A stretch of DNA of 64,000 nucleotides from an uncultured Alphaproteobacteria bacterium (GCA_947258435.1 CAMYID010000024.1:62001-126000), one strand, 5' to 3'. Positions 6,787 to 16,003 are shown, counted from the stretch's first letter. Numbers and translations are program-made. Notes: generated from the letters alone by a model not told the origin.

Positions 6787-8763
6787 ATGGCGCTTCGTAT
6801 CGAGACATTTTCCAATAGCGATCTGCGGCGTGGGTGGCGTCCGGGGAACAATGCCGGCGGACATGCCTTGTTCAAGGCGCTTGGACATCCGCTTGCGGCG
6901 CGAAAGGGGGCTGCGCTTGTTGATGCCTGCGCTGCGGCAGGTCCGGTGGCAATTTATGATCCGCGCGACACGGCAGCAGCATTTGATGCGCTGTTTCAGC
7001 TTTCCACCCGCTGTGAGATTGCGGAAGTGTTTGTGCAGCGCGTCGAGGATCGCGGGCTTAAGCGGCTCGGTCAGTCGGCAAAACTCATCAGTGAGCTGAA
7101 GAGTTCGCGCGCCGCTACCCTGCTTGTTCTGGCATTCGACAGTGCGCGTCTGATCGATCAGCTGCGTTCCCTGTTACCCGAAGGGATGCGGGTTTTTTCC
7201 CTCGATGGGATGCGGCTAGATGCGGATATGCTTACCAATGCGGATGATTATGTCGATCCGCTGAACTTTGCGACGAATTTCGCCTTGCTGCGCGATGTCG
7301 CACCCAGCGGAGCGTGCGCAGGTCTGCACACCCGTCTTACAACCGCAAATTACTGGTCGATGCATGGGGCGCCCGACCCTGAATTGTGGCTTTGCCTGTT
7401 CGATGCGCAAGGGGAGGTGCTGGCCGAATGGCGGCAGCCACTACCCGAAGCCGGCGCGCTCATCACTATCGACAGTCAGCAGATCCGCGAACGTTTCGGG
7501 CTTGGTGATTTCTGCGGCTCCTTGTTTATCCATGCGTTGCGGGTGGCGGGGCACGATATCGTCAAATATGCGCTCGATATTTACGGGGATGGGGGGCGCG
7601 CGCTGTCCTGCAGCCATGACGCCAATGCCTGGCCGGCAGATTATTTCGCGGGCATGCCTGCGCCGGGGCCCGATGAGCGTTTGATCCTGCATATCCAGAA
7701 CAGCCATCCGACCCCGATCCCGTCCGGGGCGGTCGGGCTTGGCATCATGGGCGGACAGCAGGTCAGTTTGCTTGAGCGCGAGATCGCGCCATTTGCGACC
7801 TATTCGCTCGATATTGCGGATTTGCTGCCCGATGCAGCCTGGCCCGATCAGATCGAAATTCACGCCGGCCGCTATTTCGTCCGGCCGCGTTATGAACTGG
7901 TGGGCGACAATGGCCGCCGTCGTATCGCGCATGCCAATGTGGAACGCACCGATCTTGTTCCGAACCCGGATATTCCCGACCTGTCTGAGGTGATGGGCAA
8001 GGGTTATATCATGCCGTTGCCGGTGTTGCCGATCGGGGAATTCAGCTCGACAATCCTGCCCACGCCCATGGCTACCGGGCAAATGGAACTGCCGGTGCGG
8101 GCCGATCTTTACGATATGAGCGGGGAATGTATCGTGCGCCGCTTCATGGGGCGGCTGCAGCGGCGCGACAGCGTGCCGCTTGCACTCGATAGCTGGCTTT
8201 CGGAAGCGGGCGCCGCCCTGCCCTCCGGTGCGGGGCATGTCGAGCTTGTCTACGATTTTCGCGAGGGTGGGGAAGCGGATGGCTGGCTGCACGCGCTTGG
8301 ACAGTATACCCAGCGTGCAAGTGGCCATATGGCGGAGACGATCTTTGGTGCGCATATCTATAACACGCCGATCATCTACAAGGATGAGCCGCAATCCTAT
8401 ACCGGATCCCCCCCAGGCCTGACGACGCGGCTGTTTTTGCGGCTTGGGCAGAATTACGGCTCCGGTATGGACGGGCTCTGCCATCTTATTTATCCCGCCT
8501 CGATGCCGTGGCACCCGCTGTCCGACACCTGGCTTATACTGCATGACGGTGATGGCAAGCCGGTCTGCGAACAGCATCTGCAGATCCCCTGTGGCGGCAG
8601 CCGTTTCTGGCGGTTCAGCGAGATATTCGCACCGTCAGAACGGGCAGCGGCAGGGCCGGATGCCTATGTCATCGTGCGCGATACAAGCTGCCGTCTGTTC
8701 GGGTTTCATGGCCTGCAGCAGGGGGATGCGGGGTTCTGTCTCGACCATATGTTCGGGTTTTGA
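6787..8763 (+). CDS. Unrecognised 658-residue protein with four internal beta-rich repeats
   Basis: I do not recognise this family. No signal peptide or membrane segment is seen, so it is probably cytosolic. After an N-terminal mixed region (1-190) I see four related modules at about 198-252, 298-371, 433-492 and 580-642. Each has a hydrophobic strand ending in a D/G-rich turn (LFDAQGEVL, LGIMGGQQV, LYDMSGECI, LHDGDGKPV), then a polar strand, a short helix or loop, and a closing hydrophobic strand (GSLFIHALR, DQIEIHAGR, GHVELVYDF, DAYVIVRDT). This suggests four tandem beta-sandwich-like domains. It starts 8 bp after the oxygenase stop with AAGAGGTGGC just before ATG, so it belongs to the ELM1-oxygenase operon. 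It could be an oxygenase partner or a ligand-binding protein; this is inference. Confidence 0.8.
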   Translation: MALRIETFSNSDLRRGWRPGNNAGGHALFKALGHPLAARKGAALVDACAAAGPVAIYDPRDTAAAFDALFQLSTRCEIAEVFVQRVEDRGLKRLGQSAKLISELKSSRAATLLVLAFDSARLIDQLRSLLPEGMRVFSLDGMRLDADMLTNADDYVDPLNFATNFALLRDVAPSGACAGLHTRLTTANYWSMHGAPDPELWLCLFDAQGEVLAEWRQPLPEAGALITIDSQQIRERFGLGDFCGSLFIHALRVAGHDIVKYALDIYGDGGRALSCSHDANAWPADYFAGMPAPGPDERLILHIQNSHPTPIPSGAVGLGIMGGQQVSLLEREIAPFATYSLDIADLLPDAAWPDQIEIHAGRYFVRPRYELVGDNGRRRIAHANVERTDLVPNPDIPDLSEVMGKGYIMPLPVLPIGEFSSTILPTPMATGQMELPVRADLYDMSGECIVRRFMGRLQRRDSVPLALDSWLSEAGAALPSGAGHVELVYDFREGGEADGWLHALGQYTQRASGHMAETIFGAHIYNTPIIYKDEPQSYTGSPPGLTTRLFLRLGQNYGSGMDGLCHLIYPASMPWHPLSDTWLILHDGDGKPVCEQHLQIPCGGSRFWRFSEIFAPSERAAAGPDAYVIVRDTSCRLFGFHGLQQGDAGFCLDHMFGF

Positions 8764-8866
8764 CAGCTGCACCCAATCCCGGGAAGATAGGCTGTATGCT
8801 GTGCCCGATTGTCAAAAGGCAGCCGGGCAGGGAGCTTGTCCAGTAAAAATGGCAGGGAGAATGGGG

Positions 8867-9883
8867 ATGCGAAACAGGCAGATGGTCATCGCGAAAATTC
8901 CGCGCGGGGCATTGCAGGTCTCCGACTTTGAGATGCGGGACACGGAAATCCCCGAACCGGGGGCGGGGCAACTGCTCGTCCGGACCTTGCGCTTGTCGAT
9001 GGATCCGGCAACGCGTGCGCGGATTTCTGATGCGGGATATCCCGGCATGCTGGGAGTTGGCGATGTGATGGCCGGTTCGGCGCTTGGGGAAGTGGTGACG
9101 GCGCACGCGGAGGGTTTCGGGCCGGGCGATATTGTTGAATGCCATACAGGCTGGCAGGACTATTCGCTGCAGGAGCCGGATGCGGTGGCGACATTCGACA
9201 GGCTCGGTACGCTGGAGGAACATCTCAGCCTTTATGGTGTCAGTGGGCTGACCGGTTATTTCGGTATGCGCGAAGTGGGGGAACCGGCGGCTGGCAAGAC
9301 AGTGGTGGTTTCGGCTGCTGGTGGCGCGGTCGGCCATATTGCGGGGCAGGTGGCAAAGCAGCTTGGCGCGCATGTGGTGGGTATCGTCGGTTCCGATGAG
9401 AAGGCGCGCTGGCTGACCGAAACGCTGGGGCTTGATGCGGCCATCAATCGCAGGGGAGAGCCATTGTCGGCGCAGTTGAAGGCCGCCTGTCCCGATGGGA
9501 TCGATATATATTTCGATAATGTGGGGGGTGAAATTCTGGAAGCTGTTCTGCCCCGGATGAACGAGCATGGCCGGGTCGTCTGCTGCGGCTATGCCTCGCA
9601 ATATGACGTGGCGGCGCCTGTGACGGAGACAAAGGGTGTGCCCGCGCTGCTTGTCCGCAAACGTTTGCGTATGGAAGGCTTTGTCGTGATGGATTATTAC
9701 GACAAGAAGCAGGCAGCGCGTGAGACACTGGCCCAGTGGCTTGGCGCGGGCCGGATCAAACTGTCGGTCGATATGCTTGAGGGGCTTGAGCGCGCGCCCG
9801 AGGCTTTTGTCGGGTTGTTTGGCGGTGACAATCGCGGCAAGCGACTGGTCAGGGTGGCCGACCCCTCGGCGAATGCCGGTTAA
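8867..9883 (+). CDS. NADP-dependent MDR-family oxidoreductase (prostaglandin/leukotriene reductase-like)
   Basis: Zinc-free medium-chain reductase of the CurA/leukotriene B4 dehydrogenase group, expected to reduce the C=C bond of enones with NADPH. Visible marks: the N-terminal NRQMVIAKIPRG, LSMDPATRARISD, the nucleotide-binding glycine motif AAGGAVGHIAGQVAKQLGA (about 150-170), and the DNVGGEILEAVLPRM segment. Start: ATG at 8867 has AGGGAG seven bases upstream; an ATG at 8861 is too close to it. The 103-bp gap from the previous gene suggests it may have its own promoter. Its last 4 bases overlap the convergent aminotransferase gene. Confidence 0.9.
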   Translation: MRNRQMVIAKIPRGALQVSDFEMRDTEIPEPGAGQLLVRTLRLSMDPATRARISDAGYPGMLGVGDVMAGSALGEVVTAHAEGFGPGDIVECHTGWQDYSLQEPDAVATFDRLGTLEEHLSLYGVSGLTGYFGMREVGEPAAGKTVVVSAAGGAVGHIAGQVAKQLGAHVVGIVGSDEKARWLTETLGLDAAINRRGEPLSAQLKAACPDGIDIYFDNVGGEILEAVLPRMNEHGRVVCCGYASQYDVAAPVTETKGVPALLVRKRLRMEGFVVMDYYDKKQAARETLAQWLGAGRIKLSVDMLEGLERAPEAFVGLFGGDNRGKRLVRVADPSANAG

Positions 9884-11043
9884 CGCTTTACCGCATAAGC
9901 CATGCGGTTCAGGATTTCGTTCAGCACGGTCGGGGTGGTCGCAAAATTGAGCCGCGCGAATTTTTCCGTGGCTGAGCTGAAATCCGATCCCGGATTAAGG
10001 CCGACTTTCGCCTGGCTGAGAAAAAACTCCTGCGGGCTTTCATTGAGCTCGATTGCTGTGCAGTCAAGCCAGGCAAGATAGGTTGCCTCGGGCATATGAA
10101 AGCCGATTTCGGGCAGGTTGGCGGACAGGAAGATTTCCACCCGCTGCCGGTTTTCATCAAGCTGGTCGCGCACCAGAGACAGCCATTCCTTGCCTGATTG
10201 CCAGGCTGCGCGGGTTGCCGCCATGCCCATGATCGATGGAGTGCCGAACAGCCGCAGATTGATCCCGGAGAATTCGCGACGCAGTTCGGGCGAGCCAAAA
10301 TGGGCAATGGCGCAACGCAAGCCGGCAATATTGAAGCTCTTGGTCGCAGCGCTCAGCGTGATGGTGCGGGCTGCGATTTCGGGCCCAAGGCTTGCGAAGG
10401 GGATATGCCTCAACTCGGGATAGACCAGATCCATATGAATTTCGTCTGAAACCACGATCAGATCATGTTCCAGCGCAATCGCGGCAAGCTTCTTGAGCTC
10501 CTTGCGGCTGAATGCCCGCCCCGTGGGATTATGCGGATTGCACAGCAGCAGCATTTTCGTGCGTTTGTCGATGACAGCGCGGAGCTGATCAAAGTCGATA
10601 CCATAGCCGTTCGTCTCGCGGATCAGCGGGCTCTCGTCAAGTCGGCGATTATTGGCTGACACTGCACCAAGGAAGGGCGGATAGATCGGCGTCTGCACGA
10701 TGAGCCCGTCGCCCGGCTCGCTGAAGCGCATGATAGCCGCATGCATGGCCTGCAAAACATCGCCAAGCAATAGCGTGTCGTCAGGATCGATGCGCCAGCG
10801 ATGCTCGCGTTTCACCCAGTCAGCAAAAGCTTCGCGAACCGCCATCCCGGCATCGAGCGCGGGGTAACCAAATTCGTTATCGGCCTGAATTTCGTCAATC
10901 GCCTGTTGAATGGCGGGAGCAACGGGAAAGTCCATATCCGCGACCCAGGCGCCGATGACATCGTCGCCATAGCGCGACCATTTCATGCCATGTTTGCTGC
11001 GCAGCCGGTCAAGCGAGATGTCGAGGAAAGACGCGTCCATCAT
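9880..11043 (-). CDS. PatB/MalY-type PLP aminotransferase (cystathionine beta-lyase-like)
   Basis: Fold-type I PLP enzyme, probably a C-S lyase or aminotransferase of the MalY/PatB group. The PLP lysine is Lys235 in SAATKSFNIAGLR; the Asn in CNPHNPTGR (about 168-176) and Asp200 in VVSDEIHMDL complete the cofactor site. The N-terminal WVADMDFPVAP segment is characteristic of the PatB subgroup. Length 387 is normal. Its ATGATG start overlaps the stop of purB by 4 bp, so the two are co-transcribed. Substrate: cystathionine or a related thioether is likely but not proven. Confidence 0.88.
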   Translation of the reverse strand: MMDASFLDISLDRLRSKHGMKWSRYGDDVIGAWVADMDFPVAPAIQQAIDEIQADNEFGYPALDAGMAVREAFADWVKREHRWRIDPDDTLLLGDVLQAMHAAIMRFSEPGDGLIVQTPIYPPFLGAVSANNRRLDESPLIRETNGYGIDFDQLRAVIDKRTKMLLLCNPHNPTGRAFSRKELKKLAAIALEHDLIVVSDEIHMDLVYPELRHIPFASLGPEIAARTITLSAATKSFNIAGLRCAIAHFGSPELRREFSGINLRLFGTPSIMGMAATRAAWQSGKEWLSLVRDQLDENRQRVEIFLSANLPEIGFHMPEATYLAWLDCTAIELNESPQEFFLSQAKVGLNPGSDFSSATEKFARLNFATTPTVLNEILNRMAYAVKR

Positions 11044-12335
11044 TCACCGAAAATGCGTTGGAACAATGTATCCACATGTTTGGTGTGGTAACCGAGGTCG
11101 AACAACTCGGCCAGCTCATCAGCGCTGAGTGCGGCGCTGACTTCACTATCCGCGCGCAGCAGGGTCAGGAAATCGGCCTGCTCGCGCCAGACTTTCATGG
11201 CGTTGCGCTGCACAAGACGGTAGGCATCCTCGCGGCTGACGCCAGCCTGGGTCAGGGCAAGCAGCACACGCTGGGAATGGATCAGCCCGCCCAGCCGGTC
11301 GAGATTGGCGCGCATATTTTCCGGATAGACGACCAGATTATCGATCAGACCCTTCAGGCGCATCAGCGCAAAGTCGAGCGTAATGGTCGCATCCGGGCCG
11401 ATCATGCGTTCGACGCTTGAATGCGAAATGTCGCGTTCATGCCACAGCGCGACATTTTCCATCGCCGGCAGCGCATAAGCACGAACCATGCGCGCCAGAC
11501 CGGTCAGGTTTTCCGACAGAATCGGGTTGCGCTTATGCGGCATGGCGGACGAGCCCTTTTGCCCTTCTGAGAAAAACTCCTCCGCCTCCAGCACTTCGGT
11601 GCGCTGCAGATGGCGAACTTCCACCGCAATCCGCTCCACCGAGCTTGCGATCACCGCAAGGGTTGCAAAAAATGCCGCATGCCGGTCGCGCGGAATCACC
11701 TGGGTCGAGATCGGTTCCACCGTCAGCCTCATTGCCTCGGCGACATGCGCTTCGACCTCGGGCGGGATATTGGCGAAGGTCCCCACCGCACCTGAGATGG
11801 CGCAGGTCGCGATTTCGGCCCTTGCCACCGACAGACGGTCACGGTTGCGCGCCATTTCCGCATAAGCCTGGGCAAGCTTGAGGCCGAATGTCGTGGGTTC
11901 GGCGTGGATGCCGTGACTGCGCCCGACGCAGACATCATTCCTATGTTCATAGGCGCGGCGCTTGAGGACCGTCAGGATCTGATCGAGGTCATCGAGCAGG
12001 ATATCGCTTGCGCGCGCGAGCTGCACCGCAAGACAGGTATCGAGCACGTCAGAGGATGTCATGCCCTGATGTACGAAACGCGCCTCGGGCCCGACATATT
12101 CGGCCAGGTTTGTCAGAAACGCGATGACGTCATGCTTGGTTTCACGTTCGATTTCATCAATCCGCGCGACCTCGAAATCGCCCCGTTCCCATACTGCTCT
12201 GGCGGCGTCTTTCGGGATGATACCCAGTTCCGCCAATGCATCGCAGGCATGCGCCTCGATTTCGAACCAGATGCGAAATTTTGCTTCCGGTGACCAGATG
12301 GCGGTCATTTCGGGACGGGAATAACGTGGGATCAT
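11040..12335 (-). CDS. purB: Adenylosuccinate lyase
   Basis: Cleaves SAICAR and adenylosuccinate in purine synthesis; a homotetrameric cytosolic lyase. Signature GSSAMPHKRNP is at 261-271, with MTSSD at 92-96 and the catalytic His141 in SHGIHAEPT. Length 431 is typical when ATG at 12335 (MIPRYSRPEM) is used; a longer in-frame start adds 20 unconserved residues. The N-terminus MIPRYSRPEMTAIWS matches the bacterial family. It is transcribed with the PLP enzyme gene downstream (4-bp overlap) and follows a 145-bp gap after radC. Confidence 0.97.
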   Translation of the reverse strand: MIPRYSRPEMTAIWSPEAKFRIWFEIEAHACDALAELGIIPKDAARAVWERGDFEVARIDEIERETKHDVIAFLTNLAEYVGPEARFVHQGMTSSDVLDTCLAVQLARASDILLDDLDQILTVLKRRAYEHRNDVCVGRSHGIHAEPTTFGLKLAQAYAEMARNRDRLSVARAEIATCAISGAVGTFANIPPEVEAHVAEAMRLTVEPISTQVIPRDRHAAFFATLAVIASSVERIAVEVRHLQRTEVLEAEEFFSEGQKGSSAMPHKRNPILSENLTGLARMVRAYALPAMENVALWHERDISHSSVERMIGPDATITLDFALMRLKGLIDNLVVYPENMRANLDRLGGLIHSQRVLLALTQAGVSREDAYRLVQRNAMKVWREQADFLTLLRADSEVSAALSADELAELFDLGYHTKHVDTLFQRIFGE

Positions 12336-12423
12336 CGATACGGCCTGGCTTGTTCGGTTGGCGCTTGAAAAAAGCGTCCGCGCGGGTAGAAACAAGCCGC
12401 ACGGAACGGCCTTTAACTAAGGC

Positions 12424-12452
12424 GAAAACGCGTTGTTTGTCAAAGACAACGC
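12424..12452 (-). terminator. Likely terminator of radC
   Basis: On the minus strand GCGTTGT (12446-12452) pairs with ACAACGC (12430-12436) around a 9-base loop, followed by a short GTTTTC stretch. It lies 29 bp beyond the radC stop and before purB. The T run is only four, so termination may be partial. Confidence 0.5.
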
Positions 12453-12480
12453 ATGCGCGATTTTCGGCCGGAAATATTGC

Positions 12481-13182
12481 CTAAAGAAGCCCAAGCTGCC
12501 GGAAGCTGGCACTGTTGCCGCGGCCGATTATGACATGGTCGTGCAGCGTAATGCCAAGCGGCTGACCCGCTGCGGCGATCTGCTTTGTCATTTCGATATC
12601 CTGTCGCGATGGTGTGGGATCGCCGCTTGGGTGATTATGGACAAGAATAAGTGCCGAGGCCGACAGCTCCATCCCGCGGCGGATCACCTCGCGCGGATAG
12701 ACCGGCGCATGGTCGATTGTGCCCTGCTGCTGCACCTCATCGGCGATCAGAACATTCTTGCGATCCAGAAACAGAATACGAAATTGCTCGCGCTTTTCGA
12801 ACGCCATTGCCGCATGGCAGTAATCGATCATCGCGGACCAGCTCGACAGCACCGGCCGCCCGATTACGGCAGCCTTGCTGAGCCGCAGGGATGCCGCCTG
12901 CACGATCTTGAGCTCGCGCACGACATTCTCGCTGTTGACGATTTCGCGCAGGGCGTTCGGTTCGGCGCTGATTACATCTGCAAAGCTGCCGAACCGGCTG
13001 ATGAGCTGCTTTGCAAGCGGTTTGACGTCGCGGCGCGGTATAGCCCGGAACAGCAGCAGTTCAAGCAGTTCGTAATCCGCAAGCCCTTCGCCGCCGGTCT
13101 CCATAAAGCGGGCGCGTAACCGCTCACGATGGCCGGCATGATGCGGTGCGTTGTCGCTGTTCTGGTCTTTGCCCTGCCCCAT
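12481..13182 (-). CDS. radC: RadC family protein (JAMM/MPN domain)
   Basis: Member of the RadC family, once linked to DNA repair but with no settled function. The N-terminal helix-hairpin-helix-like region (17-105) is followed by the JAMM metal motif at 182-192, [11 protein letters not shown], with His182, His184 and Asp in place. Length 233 is typical. It follows map after 33 bp on the same strand; the sfsA-map-radC order recurs in alphaproteobacteria. The stop is followed by a hairpin at 12424-12452. Confidence 0.92.
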   Translation of the reverse strand: MGQGKDQNSDNAPHHAGHRERLRARFMETGGEGLADYELLELLLFRAIPRRDVKPLAKQLISRFGSFADVISAEPNALREIVNSENVVRELKIVQAASLRLSKAAVIGRPVLSSWSAMIDYCHAAMAFEKREQFRILFLDRKNVLIADEVQQQGTIDHAPVYPREVIRRGMELSASALILVHNHPSGDPTPSRQDIEMTKQIAAAGQPLGITLHDHVIIGRGNSASFRQLGLL

Positions 13183-13215
13183 AGGGAAAGATCTGTCCGT
13201 TAATGTCAGTTGATA

Positions 13216-14037
13216 TCAGTCGATAAATGGATGATGCAGCCCTGTGGGCGAGGTTGTGAAAATCTCATTACCGGTTTCGGTGATGCCAATGGAATGTTCG
13301 AACTGCGCTGAAAGCGATTTATCCCGTGTGACCGCAGTCCAGCCATCGCCCAGAATCTTCACTTGCCATTTGCCCAGATTGATCATCGGTTCGATGGTGA
13401 AGATCATGCCCGGTTTAAGCTCAAGCCCTTCGCCCGGATTGCCGTAATGCATGATGTTGGGGGCGTCATGAAATACCTGTCCCAGCCCATGGCCGCAAAA
13501 ATCCCGCACGACCGAGCAACGGTGGGATTCGGCATATTCCTGAATTGCATGGCCGATATCCCCGGTGGTCGCCCCCGGTTTCGCCGCCGCGATACCGCGC
13601 ATCAGGCATTCATAGGTCACCTCGATCAGCCGCTTTGCCTTGATGCTGGGTTTGCCGGCGACATACATCCGGCTCGAATCGCCGTGCCAGCCATCAAGCA
13701 GCGGGGTCACATCGATATTGAGGATATCGCCCTCGCGCAGTACCCGATCGCCGGGAATGCCATGGCACACAACATGGTTGAGCGAGATGCAGCTTGTCTT
13801 CGGGTAGCCGCGGTAATTGAGCGGTGCGGAAACGCCGCCGCGCGCCACGATGAATTCGTTGCACAGCCTGTCAAGTTCGGCGGTTGTGATGCCAGGTGCC
13901 ACATACGCCCCGATCATATCGAGGGTTTCCGCGGCAAGCCGGCCGGCGGCACGCATGCCGGCAAAGGCGTCCGCGCCATGCAGTTTGACCAGCCCGTTAT
14001 TACGCAGGGGCGCTTCGCGTGCATCGATGTAATTCAT
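13216..14037 (-). CDS. map: Type I methionine aminopeptidase
   Basis: Removes the initiator methionine from nascent proteins; cytosolic, two metal ions. The metal ligand segments are visible: NIDVTPLLDGWHGDSSRMY (Asp pair), GHGLGQVFHDAPN (His) and IFTIEPMINLG (Glu), plus the terminal QFEHSIGIT Glu. Start: ATG at 14037 is preceded by a GAAAG ribosome site; a GTG at 14049 is possible but poorer. 273 residues gives a slight N-terminal extension relative to E. coli. Lies between sfsA and radC. Confidence 0.96.
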   Translation of the reverse strand: MNYIDAREAPLRNNGLVKLHGADAFAGMRAAGRLAAETLDMIGAYVAPGITTAELDRLCNEFIVARGGVSAPLNYRGYPKTSCISLNHVVCHGIPGDRVLREGDILNIDVTPLLDGWHGDSSRMYVAGKPSIKAKRLIEVTYECLMRGIAAAKPGATTGDIGHAIQEYAESHRCSVVRDFCGHGLGQVFHDAPNIMHYGNPGEGLELKPGMIFTIEPMINLGKWQVKILGDGWTAVTRDKSLSAQFEHSIGITETGNEIFTTSPTGLHHPFID

Positions 14038-14180
14038 TGCTCTTTCCACATGTCACAGGCTTCTGGCCCGGTACGGATCTGCAAGCCTGCATCAGCCTGA
14101 AACGATTCTTACTATAATCGGTGAAGGCCGTGAACTCTCTCCACTTTCCACGATTTTTAAATTTCGCCGCTTTGTCCGGT

Positions 14181-14909
14181 TTATCCGGTCTGCCTGACTG
14201 TATCGGGTGCGGGATGGAAAGGTAGCGATGCATTCAGACTGATGCCTTCGGGTGAAATATCGCAGTCATAGCACAGTGTTTCAACGCCGCGTGCGCGCGC
14301 ATCGGCAAGTGCGGCGGCATAGCCGGGGTCGATGTCGGCTGCGATCGTGCAGCTCCGGCAATCGCTGCGTTGCACCAGATAGAACATGACGGCACGGTGT
14401 CCGGCTTCGGCCATCAATGCCAACTCCTCCAGATGTTTTGCACCCCGTGCGGTTTTGGCATCGGGGAATTCCGCCAGACCTGCTTGCCGCATCAGGGTGA
14501 CATTCTTCACCTCGACATAGCAGTCAGCCTTCTCATCGTCCTGCAGCAGCAGGTCGATACGGCTGTTTCTGCCATACTTTACCTCCCGGCGCAGTGTGCG
14601 ATAGCCCCGCAGTTCAGGTAGTTGGCCTGCGGTGATCGCCTCTTCCACCAGGCGATTGGGATGCGCTGTATTGATCCCCACCAATCCGTCGCCAACGGCG
14701 ATCAGTTCCCATGAATAGCGCAGCTTGCGCTTTGGGTTGTTGCTGTCCGAAAGCCAGACTTCGGAATCCGCCGCCGTCAGCCCCATCATGGAACCGGGGT
14801 TGGCGCAGTGGACGGTCATCTCAGTACCGTCATCGCAGGTGACATCGGCCAGAAAGCGTTTATAGCGCTTGTTCAGTTTCGCGCGGATCAGCGGTGTCGG
14901 GAATTTCAT
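14181..14909 (-). CDS. sfsA: Sugar fermentation stimulation protein SfsA
   Basis: SfsA family, with an OB-fold and a nuclease-like domain; in E. coli overexpression affects maltose use, but the cell role is unclear. Characteristic segments: VTCDDGTEMTVHCANPGSM, YVEVKNVTL and FPDAKTARGAKHL. ATG at 14909 (MKFPTPLIRAK) begins at the family N-terminus, giving 242 residues; an in-frame upstream start adds 13 residues not expected for the family. The 143-bp gap to map suggests a separate promoter for map. Confidence 0.94.
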   Translation of the reverse strand: MKFPTPLIRAKLNKRYKRFLADVTCDDGTEMTVHCANPGSMMGLTAADSEVWLSDSNNPKRKLRYSWELIAVGDGLVGINTAHPNRLVEEAITAGQLPELRGYRTLRREVKYGRNSRIDLLLQDDEKADCYVEVKNVTLMRQAGLAEFPDAKTARGAKHLEELALMAEAGHRAVMFYLVQRSDCRSCTIAADIDPGYAAALADARARGVETLCYDCDISPEGISLNASLPFHPAPDTVRQTG

Positions 14910-15034
14910 TGCGCGACCATAACGGCTGGCCGGCAAAGCGGCAAACACAAGCTTGAGATGGACTTCCCGCTTTAACGGCCGGGCGCTGGGGTCTATGATC
15001 CGCTTTCAGCCTGTTGGATAAACCAGAAAGCAAC

Positions 15035-15796
15035 ATGTCAGAGACAGTCAGACCAGCTCTTGTCACAGCCGCAGTACTCGTGATCGGAGATGAAATCCTG
15101 TCCGGCCGGACGCAGGATACGAACTCTTCCTATATTGCCAAATGGCTCGGTGAGGTGGGAATCCAGCTACGTGAAATTCGGGTTGTGCCTGATATCCAGG
15201 ACGAAATTGTTGCCGCGCTGAATGCGCTGCGGGCACGATATGCTTACGTTTTCACGACCGGCGGAATCGGTCCCACCCATGACGATATTACAGCCGATGC
15301 GGTTGCGACCGCCTTTGGTGTCGGAATCGATTATCATCCGCAGGCGATGAAAGCTCTGGGTGCCCATTACGCACCCGGCGAATTTACCGAAGCGCGCAAA
15401 CGCATGGCGCGGATACCTGATGGCGCGGAACTGATCGAAAATCCGATCAGCAAGGCACCTGGTTTTCAGATCGGCAATGTGTTTGTGATGGCCGGTATTC
15501 CGGTTGTTATGCATGCGATGCTGGAAAGCCTTCGCCACCGGCTGGTGGGTGGGGCACGGGTCTTGAGCCAGGCTGTCGGGGGTGCGGTTGCGGAAGGGCA
15601 GGTTGCCGAGGCGCTGGGCGTGCTGCATGCGGAGTTTCCCGAAGTGTCCTTTGGCAGCTATCCCTATTATCGCGACAATGGCTATGGCGTGAATTTTGTG
15701 ATGCGATCCACCGATAGGGAGCAGCTGGGCAAGGCTGTGGATGGCGTCAGGCAAATGATCCGCGCTGTTGGAGCGGAACCGGTTGAGGGCAACTGA
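15035..15796 (+). CDS. CinA-like molybdopterin-binding domain protein
   Basis: Stand-alone MoCF-type domain related to the N-terminal half of CinA. Visible marks: VLVIGDEILSGRTQDTN (about 15-30) and the phosphate-loop-like TGGIGPTHDDITADAV (about 78-94). Length 253 without the CinA C-terminal deamidase domain. Family members have been assigned nicotinamide-nucleotide or ADP-ribose hydrolysis, but for this short form the function is not settled. Start: ATG 15035 preceded by AGAAAG; a TTG seven codons upstream is possible. Divergent from sfsA. Confidence 0.85.
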   Translation: MSETVRPALVTAAVLVIGDEILSGRTQDTNSSYIAKWLGEVGIQLREIRVVPDIQDEIVAALNALRARYAYVFTTGGIGPTHDDITADAVATAFGVGIDYHPQAMKALGAHYAPGEFTEARKRMARIPDGAELIENPISKAPGFQIGNVFVMAGIPVVMHAMLESLRHRLVGGARVLSQAVGGAVAEGQVAEALGVLHAEFPEVSFGSYPYYRDNGYGVNFVMRSTDREQLGKAVDGVRQMIRAVGAEPVEGN

Positions 15797-15807
15797 CCGC
15801 TTTCGCG

Positions 15808-15853
15808 CCACCGGCACGACGTGCCATAATCCACCGGCACGACGTGCCATAAT
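15808..15853. repeat. Two tandem 23-bp repeats, each with a GGCACG/CGTGCC palindrome
   Basis: Two exact head-to-tail copies of a 23-bp unit lie at 15808-15830 and 15831-15853; each contains GGCACG-A-CGTGCC. No T run follows, so they are not simple terminators. They are followed by a second imperfect direct repeat (TTTGCAAGACTC at 15865-15876, TTTGCAAACTC at 15877-15887). All lie upstream of the small secreted protein gene and may be regulator sites. Confidence 0.8.
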
Positions 15854-16003
15854 ATTGGCAAATTTTTGCAAGACTCTTTGCAAACTCTTCGGTTAATGTA
15901 ACTTTTCGCTGGAATCGCGTAGGAAAGTAAGTATGGTCATGCCGCGATCTTGTGCGGAATAACGTGATGACAACGATAATTGGCTTATAGGGAGAAGCAC
16001 GGC

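Noticed and set aside
7441-8577. 378-residue open frame on the minus strand
   Set aside because: It lies fully inside the well-supported 658-residue gene, with no family signal, as expected of an antisense shadow in GC-rich DNA.
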